This document shows positions 38,405 to 47,494 of a DNA stretch of 64,000 nucleotides, piece by piece. Position 1 is the first letter of the stretch, and every line of letters begins with the position of its first letter. The stretch is taken from NCBI GenBank assembly GCA_009692425.1, contig SHZF01000002.1:62001-126000 (forward strand), read 5' to 3'. Under the pieces are notes generated by a model. The model did not search any database, had not been told where the DNA came from, and was given only the letters and a program-made list of their open reading frames with translations. The stretch comes from Myxococcales bacterium (GTDB lineage: Bacteria; Myxococcota_A; UBA9042). A program made the position numbers and the translations under genes.

Positions 38405-38419
38405 CTTTGAAGTTCAAAG
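38405..38419. promoter_or_regulatory. Perfect short palindrome over a stop codon
   Basis: CTTTGAA-G-TTCAAAG is a perfect seven-base inverted repeat around a single base and covers the stop of the flippase-like gene. It stands out as AT-rich in this sequence and could bind a dimeric regulator; it is too short for a terminator. Confidence 0.3.
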
Positions 38420-39727
38420 GATACGGGGCAATTTCAGATTCTCTGGCAATCGATCTGGGTTGCCGCGCTGCTCCGTGTCGTCCGCTTCGTCGGCGCCATC
38501 CTCCTCCGCGTCCGGGGCGTCGCCCTCCGCGTCGTCGTCGTCCCGCGAGCGCGCATCCGCCCACCAGCCCCAGGCGCCAAACGTCGACACCTGCAGCGTC
38601 TGCAGCAGCCACACGGCGAGGGCGAACGCGACCGTGCGGGGGGCGTCGGCGCGCACGCCGTACAATCCAGCGGGCAGCAGCAAGAAGTACCAGAACGACC
38701 CGACATTGCCGGGACTGTTGGGGATCATCATCCCGACCACGATGCACGCCATCATCGCGTAGCCGGCAATCACCGGCATGTGCACCTCAAAGCCGCGCGC
38801 CAGCAACCAGACACCCAGCCCGTTGACGCCCCAGTAGACGACCGTCAGCGCGACGAACTGCACGAGGTGCCACGGACTCTTGAGCACGACCAGGCCATCG
38901 ACGAACGCTTCGGCCAAGGCCGCCACTTTTTCGGCGACCTTGGTGCTAAGCGGCGTCAACACGGCCCGCGTGGTCCGCAGCGTCCAATCGCGCGCCACCA
39001 GCATCGCGGCGAGCCCGCCGAGCGCCATGGTGAACACGGCAAATGCGACCCACGCGCCGACGCGGACCTCGGGGTTGCGGCTCAGCGTCTCGGGATGCAC
39101 CTGGATCAATGCGGCGAACAGCAGGAGCGTCACGGTCAGCCCGTCCATCACGCGTTCGATCGCGATGGTGCCGAGTCCGGTGCCGAAGCCGATGCCGGTC
39201 GAGCGTGCCAGCATCAAGGGCCGCGCCAGTTCGCCCAGCCGCAACGGCAGCAGGAACACCGCCATGAAGCCCACGGCGCCCACGCGATTGAGCACCGAGA
39301 CGCGCACATCTTCGTAGGGCTGCAGCAGCGGTCGCCAACGCAGAACCCGCAACCAGTGGATCGCAAACAGCAGCACCAGGTACGCCGCAACGTGCGTCAA
39401 GCGCACCGACCACAGCACGCCGCCATGTTCCGCGCGCCGCAGCAGCAGGGTCCAAGCCCCGCGACCGTCGAGTCCGACCGTCAATGTGCCGCCGAACAGG
39501 TCGTCCAGCGGCCAGGACCGCGCCGACAGCCACGTGAACAGCACACCGAGCAACAGCCCCGCGACCCAGCGCAGGCCGTTGGACTGCCATGGCGGAGCGT
39601 GACGATGCGGCAGCAGCACACCGACCACGCCCAACGCGACCGGAGCGTCCGCAGCAGGGCGGGCGCCGGCGTGCGGCTTTGGCGAGGCGGCGCGGTCGGG
39701 CGCGACGCGGTCGGGCAGGTCGGGCAC
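38414..39727 (-). CDS. Lysylphosphatidylglycerol synthase TM/flippase-like (UPF0104) protein
   Basis: 437 residues from GTG 39727. About eight hydrophobic helices carry the family motif FLLPLRLGELARPLML and a late PNSPGNVGSFWYFLLLPAG, as in the AglD/LPG-synthase membrane domain. The last 50 residues are strongly acidic (ARSRDDDDAEGDAPDAEED), an unusual cytosolic or periplasmic tail. Members are implicated in lipid or lipid-linked sugar translocation. It starts six bases after the nucleotide-sugar dehydrogenase stop, so the pair probably serves surface polysaccharide or glycolipid synthesis. Confidence 0.8.
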   Translation of the reverse strand: MPDLPDRVAPDRAASPKPHAGARPAADAPVALGVVGVLLPHRHAPPWQSNGLRWVAGLLLGVLFTWLSARSWPLDDLFGGTLTVGLDGRGAWTLLLRRAEHGGVLWSVRLTHVAAYLVLLFAIHWLRVLRWRPLLQPYEDVRVSVLNRVGAVGFMAVFLLPLRLGELARPLMLARSTGIGFGTGLGTIAIERVMDGLTVTLLLFAALIQVHPETLSRNPEVRVGAWVAFAVFTMALGGLAAMLVARDWTLRTTRAVLTPLSTKVAEKVAALAEAFVDGLVVLKSPWHLVQFVALTVVYWGVNGLGVWLLARGFEVHMPVIAGYAMMACIVVGMMIPNSPGNVGSFWYFLLLPAGLYGVRADAPRTVAFALAVWLLQTLQVSTFGAWGWWADARSRDDDDAEGDAPDAEEDGADEADDTEQRGNPDRLPENLKLPRIL

Positions 39728-39733
39728 GAGCGC

Positions 39734-41059
39734 CTACAGCAGGAAAACGTGGGCGCGATCCCCAGTCACGTGCTTGGCCGCATTGCGGGTGTCGACCACC
39801 AGCCGGGAGCGTCGCACGATGGCCGGAAAGTCGAAGACCCTGTGGTCTGTCGTGATCACCACGAGGTCGTAGCCCTCCAGCCCGTCGAGATTGGCGATGC
39901 CGGTCAGGTCGTGGCCGTCGTGGCGCACGCGCGGCACGTGGGGGTCGAAGTAGGCGACGTCGGCGCCTTTGCGCTGGAGCAGTTCGATGACCGTCAGCGC
40001 CGGGCTCTCGCGGTAGTCCTCGATGTCCTTCTTGTAGGCGACACCGAGCACCAGCACCTTGGCACCCTTGAGCGCGCGGCTCTGATCGTTGAGTGCGTCC
40101 TGGCAGCGCTGCACGACGTGTGCGGGCATGCCGGTGTTGATCGCGTCCGCGAGTTCGATGAAGCGGGCCTGGTAGTTGAGCGACCGCAGCTTCCATGACA
40201 AGTAGAGCGGATCGATCGGAATGCAGTGGCCGCCAAGGCCGGGACCCGGATAGAATGGCATGAAACCAAATGGTTTTGTCGCTGCGGCGTCGATGACCTC
40301 GAACGTGTTCAGCTCAAGCTTGTGGCACATCAGGGCGACTTCGTTGACCAATCCGATGTTGACCGCGCGAAACGTGTTCTCGAGCAGCTTGACCATCTCG
40401 GCCGTGTCCGGGCTCGAGACCACGCGCACCGTGTCGATGAAGGCGGAGTACAGCGCGTGCACCGCTTCGCCACACGCTGGCGTCAGGCCGCCGACGATCT
40501 TGGGGGTGTTGCGTACACCGTACTTCGCGTTGCCCGGATCGATGCGCTCAGGACTGAACGCTACGTGGAAATCGACTCCCGCACGGAGCCCGCTGCCCTG
40601 TTCGAGCATGACGACCATCACCTCGCGCGTGAAGCCGGGGTAGGTCGTCGATTCGAGCACGCAGAGCTGGCCGCGCCGCATGTGGGGCGTGATCGCGTCC
40701 AACGCCTTGACGATGTAGCTGTTGTCCGGATCGCGCGACTTCGATAGCGGCGTCGGCACGCAGATCACGATCGCGTCCGCCTGCTGGATCACGTCGAAGG
40801 TCGTGTGGGCGCTGAGCGTGCCCGCCGCCACCAACGGCGCAAGGTCCGCGCTCGTGACGTCGCCGATATCGCTGATGCCGGCATTGATCCGGTCGACGCG
40901 GGTCTTCTGCACGTCGATGCCCAGCGTGCGCAGGCCGATGGCGGCGCAGCGTTGGGCAAGCGGCAGGCCGACGTAGCCCAAGCCGACGACAGCCACCTTG
41001 GCGGTGCGCTTTTCAATGCGATCGCGGAATGTGGTGGCGTGGGACGCGGTGAGGCTCAC
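39734..41059 (-). CDS. Nucleotide-sugar dehydrogenase (UDP-N-acetyl hexosamine type)
   Basis: 441 residues from GTG 41059, with GGAG upstream. An N-terminal Rossmann motif VVGLGYVGLPLA, PTPLSKSRDPD, STTYPGFT and the catalytic Cys 279 in PGLGGHCIPIDP identify the UDP-glucose/GDP-mannose dehydrogenase family. The pattern is nearest to the WbpA/WecC subgroup, which makes UDP-N-acetylglucosaminuronic or mannosaminuronic acid for surface polysaccharides. It oxidises C6 twice, using two NAD+. It is cytosolic and coupled to the flippase-like gene downstream. A possible -10, TACAAT, lies on the minus strand at 41169-41164. Confidence 0.92.
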   Translation of the reverse strand: MSLTASHATTFRDRIEKRTAKVAVVGLGYVGLPLAQRCAAIGLRTLGIDVQKTRVDRINAGISDIGDVTSADLAPLVAAGTLSAHTTFDVIQQADAIVICVPTPLSKSRDPDNSYIVKALDAITPHMRRGQLCVLESTTYPGFTREVMVVMLEQGSGLRAGVDFHVAFSPERIDPGNAKYGVRNTPKIVGGLTPACGEAVHALYSAFIDTVRVVSSPDTAEMVKLLENTFRAVNIGLVNEVALMCHKLELNTFEVIDAAATKPFGFMPFYPGPGLGGHCIPIDPLYLSWKLRSLNYQARFIELADAINTGMPAHVVQRCQDALNDQSRALKGAKVLVLGVAYKKDIEDYRESPALTVIELLQRKGADVAYFDPHVPRVRHDGHDLTGIANLDGLEGYDLVVITTDHRVFDFPAIVRRSRLVVDTRNAAKHVTGDRAHVFLL

Positions 41060-41207
41060 GGGGGCTCCGATTCTGGCGGGGTGATCCGCCACCTCCAGCT
41101 TTCCGGAGGCGGCAAAACCGGGCGCCGTTGTCCATGGCAGCCGCCTAGGCGGCGGAGCGTGGGATTGTAGCGGCGACGCGCGGTGGGTCAATGTGGCGGC
41201 GGATGGG

Positions 41208-41831
41208 TCAGCGGTCCAGCGCGCTGCGGGCCAGTGCCATCTCCAGTACGGTCTCCGCGTCGCGAAATAGCACCAGACAGGCGTTCGCGTGCACGACTCG
41301 CTCGACGATGCCGAGCCCGTGGGCCTTGTGCAGCAGCACATCGCCGATGCCGTAGGTCCGCGTGACTTGATACGGCTTGCCGTCGCGCCAACTGAGGTTG
41401 GCCGTCAGCGAACGCCAGCGTTCCGCGGTCGTCGAACTGACCCCGGAGGCCGGCGCGTCGGTTCCCGCGGCCGCCGTGGCCGTCGGGCGGGCGCTTGCCG
41501 CCAGGCGGGTACGAACCTCTTCGGCCAGCGCGGGCCCATTGAGGGCTTCGAGGGCCTTGAGCGGCGCATCGAAATCGCCACCCTTGCGCCGACCGCGCGA
41601 CGACACTTCGGGCGGCCCCGCCATCTTGCTGCGCTGGAGCTGCTGCAGCTTCTTGATCGCCTTCAGCCGAAACGCATCGACGCTGACCTCGGGGCGCCAG
41701 GCGAACTGATTTCGGCACGTGCGGCAGGTCGCCAACATCACGGAGTGCCCGTCCGTGGCGGCCACGATCTGGTACGTGTTCAGCTTGCAGCGCGGGCAGT
41801 GCCCGTCGATCTCGTCCCCGATCTTGTACAT
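41208..41831 (-). CDS. Zinc-ribbon protein with C-terminal SH3-like domain (paralogue 2)
   Basis: 207 residues from ATG 41831 behind CTCAGGA. Cysteines 12, 15, 36 and 39 (CPRCK, CRTCR) have exactly the spacing of the paralogue at 6350. A Lys/Arg/Gln-rich helix (LKAIKKLQQLQRSKM) and Ala-rich linker lead to a C-terminal barrel-like region, YGIGDVLLHKAHGLGIVERV and LVLFRDAETVLEM, similar to the CarD/PcrA-tail fold. It is divergently transcribed from dnaB, which, with the helicase-like tail, hints at a DNA or RNA polymerase-linked role (inference). Confidence 0.75.
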   Translation of the reverse strand: MYKIGDEIDGHCPRCKLNTYQIVAATDGHSVMLATCRTCRNQFAWRPEVSVDAFRLKAIKKLQQLQRSKMAGPPEVSSRGRRKGGDFDAPLKALEALNGPALAEEVRTRLAASARPTATAAAGTDAPASGVSSTTAERWRSLTANLSWRDGKPYQVTRTYGIGDVLLHKAHGLGIVERVVHANACLVLFRDAETVLEMALARSALDR

Positions 41832-42072
41832 GGCGAAAGTCCTGAGGTTCGAGGCGGCGTCCGGTGGCGACACAGGGGCCCCCGCTGTTCGGTGCAGGCA
41901 CGGGCCGGACGCCGAAAAGGTACTGGCAATCTGCAAGCTTTGGCGCGGGCTCTGCGCGCTCCCATGCGGCGGTGCGCACTGCGACACCCCCGGTCTCCAT
42001 CGGCACGCCGGGTTGGCCGCGGCCGTGGCGGGCGGCATGGTCCAGCCCGGGCGCGTGCAGTAGAATCGCCCC

Positions 42073-43812
42073 ATGCGCGCCCCGAATCAACCCCAAATCG
42101 ACGGCGAAGCGGCGGACCCGGCCGAGGTGGGCCTCGCAGTCCGCGCCTTCGACTCCGACGCAGGCCCAACGTCGCAGGAGCCTCCGCTGCATGAGCCGCC
42201 CGATTGGCTGACTGGTGCGCTCGACGCCGACGATGTGCCGTTCTTCGATGCCGGTGGGGCGCCGGTTGCCCCCATCGAGACAGCGCCGGACGGTGTGCCG
42301 CACTCCGCGAACACTCCCGGTCCGGCAACGCTACCCGCGGCGCCAGCGTCGCAAGCGGGCACCGGGCCCCACGCACGCTCCCACACCTTCCCCGCTGGCA
42401 GGCGCAACGAACGGGCTGCCGGCGGTGGCGGCCTTGGCGAGCCGCCGCCCTCGCCGCCGGCTGACATCGTGGCTGAGCGCGGCGTGATCGCCAGTTGCCT
42501 GCTCGACCCGAACAGTGTCGCGCTGGCCCAGACCCACGTGCGCCACGCTGACTTCTACGATCGTCGCCATGCGCTCGTGTTTCGCGCGATCGAGGAACTG
42601 TCGCTCGCCGGGCGCGACGCCGACCTCGTCAGCGTGTTCGAGACGCTGGGGCGCATGGGCGAGGCCGACAAGGTGGGGTTCACCTACCTCGTCGAGTTGA
42701 GCAACCATCCGTCGGCCGTGCTGTCGCTGGAGCCCTCCGCCCGCCGCGTCGCCAAGCTGGCGGCCGTGCATCGCCTCGCGGCCGTGGCGCAGCGGCTGGC
42801 GACCGACGCCTTTCGGCCCGGACTCGACCCCGACGAATACATCATCAGCGCGGAGGGGGCCCTGCGCACCGCGTTGCAGGATTCGGTCAAGGGTGGCGCC
42901 CACCGCGTCGGCGACATTGCGCCCGGCGTGTACCAGCGCGCGATGGAAGCTGGCCAGCGCAAGGGCCAACTGACCGGCATCTCGACCGGCTATCGCGACA
43001 TCGATCGCATGACGCACGGCCTGCACCCGAGCGACCTCATCGTGCTTGCGGCGCGGCCCGGCGTAGGCAAGACGTCGTTTGCGATGAACCTGGCGCTGCA
43101 CGTCGCATTCGGCCGCAAGCGCGATGCCAAGGACGAGTGGGACCACCCAGGCGTGCTCGTGTTCTCGCTCGAAATGGGCAAGGAGCAACTCGTGCAGCGG
43201 CTCATCTCGGCCCGCTCCGGGGTGCCGCTGACCAGCCTGCGCACGGGCGACATGAACGTCGACGAGCAGATCGAGGTGCGCAACGCCGTGGCCGATCTGA
43301 ACGAATTGCCGTTCTTCATCGACGACACGCCCGGCCTCACCTCGATCGATGTGCGCGCCCGGGCCAAGCGGGTCGCCCAGGGGCCGCACGGGCTCGACCT
43401 CATCGTCATCGACTACCTACAGCTCATGCGCGGCGCCACGCAGAACCGCAACGCGAACCGCGAGGAGCAAGTCAGCGAGGCGTCGCGCTCGCTCAAGGGC
43501 CTGGCGAAGGAACTGGGCTGCACCGTGATGGCGCTCAGCCAGTTGAACCGCTCCGTCGAACGCGAGAAGGACCATCGCCCCAAACTGGCCGACCTGCGCG
43601 AGTCGGGCGCGATCGAGCAGGATGCCGACATCGTGGCCTTCATCTACCGCGAATACATGTACACGAAGAATCCCGAGGACGAGAACAAGGCGACGCTCCT
43701 GATCGCCAAGCACCGCTCCGGAGAACTCGGCGACATCGCGCTGCACTTCGAGGGGCGGCTGACGAAGTTCACGACCGTCGCCAACGTGAACGACCAGTAC
43801 GCGGGCTATTGA
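42073..43812 (+). CDS. dnaB: Replicative DNA helicase DnaB with disordered N-terminal extension
   Basis: 579 residues, about 110-120 longer than usual. Residues 1-125 are Pro/Ala/Gly/Asp-rich and probably disordered. The DnaB N-terminal domain then begins near VAERGVIASCLLDP. The RecA-like core has ISTGYRDIDRMTHG, the Walker A ARPGVGKTSF (from residue 327), LDLIVIDYLQLM (Walker B) and SQLNRSVE with the H4 motif. The hexamer unwinds DNA at replication forks. The stop overlaps a TTG start of the next gene, and TAGAAT at 42061-42066 lies six bases before the ATG, a possible leaderless -10. Confidence 0.96.
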   Translation: MRAPNQPQIDGEAADPAEVGLAVRAFDSDAGPTSQEPPLHEPPDWLTGALDADDVPFFDAGGAPVAPIETAPDGVPHSANTPGPATLPAAPASQAGTGPHARSHTFPAGRRNERAAGGGGLGEPPPSPPADIVAERGVIASCLLDPNSVALAQTHVRHADFYDRRHALVFRAIEELSLAGRDADLVSVFETLGRMGEADKVGFTYLVELSNHPSAVLSLEPSARRVAKLAAVHRLAAVAQRLATDAFRPGLDPDEYIISAEGALRTALQDSVKGGAHRVGDIAPGVYQRAMEAGQRKGQLTGISTGYRDIDRMTHGLHPSDLIVLAARPGVGKTSFAMNLALHVAFGRKRDAKDEWDHPGVLVFSLEMGKEQLVQRLISARSGVPLTSLRTGDMNVDEQIEVRNAVADLNELPFFIDDTPGLTSIDVRARAKRVAQGPHGLDLIVIDYLQLMRGATQNRNANREEQVSEASRSLKGLAKELGCTVMALSQLNRSVEREKDHRPKLADLRESGAIEQDADIVAFIYREYMYTKNPEDENKATLLIAKHRSGELGDIALHFEGRLTKFTTVANVNDQYAGY

Positions 43813-43829
43813 CCCGTCCGGAGCCTCCG

Positions 43830-45614
43830 TTGCCCGCCACCGCCGCCCCGCCGTTCCCGGCCCACCGCCTGCGCCTGCTTGAGACGATCCGCACCTCGAT
43901 CGTGGGCGACGACCGCGTGATCGAGGGACCGTTCGGTCCACGCCGCGTCACGTACGCTGACTACACCGCATCGGGGCGCTCGCTCTCGTTCATCGAGGAT
44001 TTTCTGCGCGACGAGGTGATGCCGCTCTATGCCAACACGCACACAGAGTCGTCGGGCACGGGACGCCAGACCGGGCGCTTTCGCGAAGATGCCCGCGCAT
44101 TGATCCACCGGGCCGTGGGCGGCGGGCCCGACGACCTCGTCGTGTTCACGGGCTCCGGTGCGACGGCCGCAATCAACAAGCTGGTCGGCCTGCTCGGCCT
44201 GCGGTTGCCTGCCGAACTGGATGCACGCTGGGGCCTGCGTGGGCACATCCCGACCGTCGCGCGGCCGGTCGTGTTCATCGGGCCGTACGAACACCATTCC
44301 AACGAACTGCCGTGGCGCGAGAGCATCGCCGACGTCGTCACGATCGACGAGGACGCCGACGGTCATCCCGACCTCGCGCATCTCGACGCCGAGTTGCGCC
44401 GCTACACGGATCGCCCCCTGAAGATCGGTTCATTTTCCGCCGCTTCGAATGTAACCGGCATCGGTTCGCAGACGTGGGCGATCTCGACGCTGCTCCACCG
44501 CCACGGCGCGCTCGCCCTGTGGGACTTCGCCGCCGCCGCGCCTTATGTGCCGATCGACGTCAACCACGTCGGCTCCGGCGCCGATGCCGGGCTGGCCTAC
44601 AAGGACGCAGTCTTCCTGTCGCCGCACAAGTTCATCGGCGGCCCCGGTACCCCGGGCGTGCTCGTCGCCAAGCGCCACCTGTTCCGCTCGGCCGTGCCCA
44701 CGGCGCCGGGCGGCGGCACGGTGGCCTACGTCAATCCGGTCGAGCATCGCTACCTCGACGACCCCGTCCAGCGCGAAGAAGCCGGCACGCCCGCGATCCT
44801 GGAGGCCATCCGCGCCGGCCTCGTGTTCCAACTGAAGGAAGCCGTCGGCGCCGACCTGATCCGCGAGCGGGAGGAGCATTTCCTGCGCCGCGCCATCGAC
44901 GCCTGGCAGCGCCACCCCAACGTGCGCATCCTGGGCAATCTGGACGCGTGGCGCCTGTCGATCGTGAGCTTCATGGTGCGCCACCGCGACGGCTGGCTGC
45001 ACCACAACTACGTGGTCGCGCTGCTGAACGACCTGTTCGGCATTCAGGCGCGCGGCGGGTGCTCGTGCGCGGGCCCGTACGGCCATCGCCTGCTTGGCAT
45101 CGATCTGACGACGAGCCACGCGTTCGAGCAGGAGATCCTGCGCGGCTGCGAAGGCATCAAGCCCGGCTGGGTGCGGGTCAACTTCAATTACTTCATCGGC
45201 GAGACGCCGTTCGACTTTCTCGTGCGCGCCGTCGAATTCATTGCCGACCACGGCTGGAAGTTGCTGCCGCTCTATGCGTTCGACCCCTGGACCGGCTTGT
45301 GGCGGCACAGGGCCATCGACGCGGCGCCGCTGCTGCGCCTGCACGACATCCGCTACGACGGCGGCCGCCTGGAGTACCGGGCGCGCCACGCTACCGAGCC
45401 GGAGTTCGCCTTGGCCGGGTACCTCGACCTCGCCCACGGCATCGTGGCGCATACCGTCGAGGGTCTGGAACGTGCCGGAGCGGAACAGCCGGCGTCCCCG
45501 TTGGACCCGCCTGACGACCCTGCCGCACTCCGGCCGCTCAGCGCCGACTACCGCCGCTTGCGCTGGTTTCCGCTGCCCGACGAGGTACGCATGGAACTGG
45601 CGCGCGCACCCTGA
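43830..45614 (+). CDS. PLP-dependent class V aminotransferase-fold enzyme
   Basis: 594 residues from TTG 43830, which has GGAG upstream; a TTG at 43809 overlapping the dnaB stop is an alternative. The fold-type I signature is clear: TGSGATAAINKLV binding phosphate, ALWDFAAAAPYVPID, and the PLP lysine in SPHKFIGGPGTPG (Lys 267). GGCSCAGPYGH holds Cys residues that could act like those of cysteine desulfurases or selenocysteine lyases, but the reaction is not certain. The last 150 residues form an extra C-terminal region of unknown function. Coupling to dnaB may be transcriptional only. Confidence 0.82.
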   Translation: MPATAAPPFPAHRLRLLETIRTSIVGDDRVIEGPFGPRRVTYADYTASGRSLSFIEDFLRDEVMPLYANTHTESSGTGRQTGRFREDARALIHRAVGGGPDDLVVFTGSGATAAINKLVGLLGLRLPAELDARWGLRGHIPTVARPVVFIGPYEHHSNELPWRESIADVVTIDEDADGHPDLAHLDAELRRYTDRPLKIGSFSAASNVTGIGSQTWAISTLLHRHGALALWDFAAAAPYVPIDVNHVGSGADAGLAYKDAVFLSPHKFIGGPGTPGVLVAKRHLFRSAVPTAPGGGTVAYVNPVEHRYLDDPVQREEAGTPAILEAIRAGLVFQLKEAVGADLIREREEHFLRRAIDAWQRHPNVRILGNLDAWRLSIVSFMVRHRDGWLHHNYVVALLNDLFGIQARGGCSCAGPYGHRLLGIDLTTSHAFEQEILRGCEGIKPGWVRVNFNYFIGETPFDFLVRAVEFIADHGWKLLPLYAFDPWTGLWRHRAIDAAPLLRLHDIRYDGGRLEYRARHATEPEFALAGYLDLAHGIVAHTVEGLERAGAEQPASPLDPPDDPAALRPLSADYRRLRWFPLPDEVRMELARAP

Positions 45615-45617
45615 GGC

Positions 45618-46253
45618 TCACTCGCAGACGAGACCGCAGTGCTTGGCGGCGAGGCTCACGCAGCCCGGCTTCGGCGGCGCCTCGACCACGAAGCACAGGT
45701 TGCCGCCGGCGCCCGTGGCCGGGACGCACGCATCGATGCTGCACGGATTGTTGTCGTTGCAGTCGAGCTGCGGTTGCGCCGGTTTGCAGGCGCCGCCCGC
45801 GCACTTGGCGAAAAGGGTGCACTTGTTGCCGTCGTCGCAGGTGCCGCTGCTGTCTGCGTGCGTGCAGCCCAACGCGGCAGTACAGGAGTCGAGCGTGCAA
45901 CGATTGCCGTCATTGCAATCGGGCTGCGCGCCGCCAGCCTGGCACGCCATGTCGGCACACTTGTTGCCGACCGTGCACCCGTTGCCATCGCTGCACGTCA
46001 CCGCCCCGGACAACGGCGTTGCCACGCACCGCCCAGGTCGCAGTACCACGAGCCGGCCCAGAGGTTGGCAACTCCTTGCGCGCCCACATCGAGCGCGGGG
46101 GAACCCGTGTCGGTGGCGGTGTTGGCCGGTGGCCTTGCACATGCCGCGGCGCAGGACACCCCAGTGACGAGAGCCGGAGTCCAGTTGTGCGCCCAACTGT
46201 TGCCTATGCTCGCCCGGACTGGCTGGATGCGTCGTCTGCCAACGGCGCCCGAC
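45618..46253 (-). pseudogene. Cys-rich repeat protein remnant 2 (one-base frameshift)
   Basis: The minus-strand frame ending at 45618 reads CSDGNGCTVGNKC, CNDGNRCTLDSCTAALGC, CDDGNKCTLFAKC and CNDNNPCSIDACVPATG, the same modules as the intact lipoprotein at 27648. Further upstream the coding sense moves to another frame (GAQGVANLWAGSWYCDLGG); one lost base near 46028-46032 joins them as WYCDLGG-CVAT. No signal peptide or start remains between this and the PFKFB-like gene. It is a decayed 5'-truncated fragment, or a sequencing indel within one. Confidence 0.65.
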
Positions 46254-46256
46254 AGT

Positions 46257-47492
46257 CTACTCGGCCTCGATCGCCAGCGCATGGCGCCGCTCCACATATC
46301 CGTACGGCGCCGGGACCAGTTCGATCAGCGTGTGCAACGGCACTTCCACAAAGGGCGCCCGTTCGCGCGGCAGGTCCATGAAATAAGAGTACAACGCCCG
46401 CAGCACCGCCTGGTGGGCGACGATGACTACGGGTCTGCGCTGCCGCTCGCACTCGATGATCACGGGCTCGAGCCTTTCAATTACGTCCTCATAGCTCTCG
46501 CCGCGCGGGTAGCGGTAGCGCAGCTTGTCCTTGCGGCGGGCCGCGTACTCGTCGGGCATGCGCTCGGCGATCTCCCGATAGGTCAGGCCATCGCAGACGC
46601 CGGCATCGATTTCGTCGAGCGCCCGCCAAGGCATCGCCGGCACCGCCAGCGGTGCACACGTCGCGATCGTGCGCCGCAGTGTGCTGCACCAGACGACCGG
46701 TGGCTCCATCGCCTGGCGCCGCACGAATCGCGCCAGTTGCGCGGCGTAGCGGTGCCCGCGTGGGCTGAGATCCGGGTCGCCGCCGATGCGGTCTTCGACG
46801 TTGTGGGTCGATTCGCCGTGGCGCGTCAGCCAGATCGGCCGCCGCACCACGTGCAGGTTGATCAGCAGCGACACGAGGCGCGCGGGCAGGTAGCCCTCGA
46901 TGCGGTGCAGCACGACGATGCGCCCGACGTCGATGAGCCGCACGGAACTGGCCGGCTCGTCGGCATGGACCGGCTCGTACACTTTGGCGTAGTGGTCGAT
47001 ACGCTGGCGAAAATCGCGCACTGCGTCTTCTGGATCGATCCCGGCGTAGTCGGGCGACGACAGCTTCGTCTCGCGGATGTTCGCCTCCAGGATCGACGGG
47101 TCCTCACACACGGATTCGACGAACACGACCGTACACCCTGCCGCCGAGCAGCGCGCCCGTACCTGGTCTCTACGGGAGCGGGTCGTGTTCGTGGCGTCGT
47201 AGAGTGCGACCTCGCCGCCCAACCGCATGAAGCCGAGCAGGTCGGCGAGAGCCAGTTCCGCCATTTCGGAGCGGGCACGCGCACCCTCGTCGTTGCGCGG
47301 GTCGAAGAAATCGGCGCGGTGGCCCGCACCCAGCCATTTGCGGCGGTAGTCCCCGGCGTTGAAGACTTGGGCGTTGTAGCCGAGCCACGCCAGGTAGCGC
47401 GCGATCTTGCGGGCGATCCAGGTCTTGCCGCGGGCGGGCAGGCCGACCATGCACAGCACAAGGCGCGTAGGTTCAGGGGCGGACTTCGCCAT
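46257..47492 (-). CDS. Bifunctional 6-phosphofructo-2-kinase/fructose-2,6-bisphosphatase-like (PFKFB) protein
   Basis: 411 residues from ATG 47492 behind AAAGGA. The N-terminal kinase has the P-loop GLPARGKT (17-24), VALYDATNTTRSRR and VESVCEDPSILEANIRETK. The C-terminal phosphoglycerate-mutase-like phosphatase has ITLTRHGE-type WLTRHGESTHN (His 225), DEIDAGVCDGLTY (Glu 294), YRYPRGESYEDVIERLEPV and VAHQAV (His 360). These segments follow animal and plant PFKFB closely. Those enzymes set fructose-2,6-bisphosphate, a switch between glycolysis and gluconeogenesis. Whether the bacterial protein makes that compound is inference. The start is two bases past the esterase stop. Confidence 0.88.
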   Translation of the reverse strand: MAKSAPEPTRLVLCMVGLPARGKTWIARKIARYLAWLGYNAQVFNAGDYRRKWLGAGHRADFFDPRNDEGARARSEMAELALADLLGFMRLGGEVALYDATNTTRSRRDQVRARCSAAGCTVVFVESVCEDPSILEANIRETKLSSPDYAGIDPEDAVRDFRQRIDHYAKVYEPVHADEPASSVRLIDVGRIVVLHRIEGYLPARLVSLLINLHVVRRPIWLTRHGESTHNVEDRIGGDPDLSPRGHRYAAQLARFVRRQAMEPPVVWCSTLRRTIATCAPLAVPAMPWRALDEIDAGVCDGLTYREIAERMPDEYAARRKDKLRYRYPRGESYEDVIERLEPVIIECERQRRPVVIVAHQAVLRALYSYFMDLPRERAPFVEVPLHTLIELVPAPYGYVERRHALAIEAE

Positions 47493-47494
47493 CG

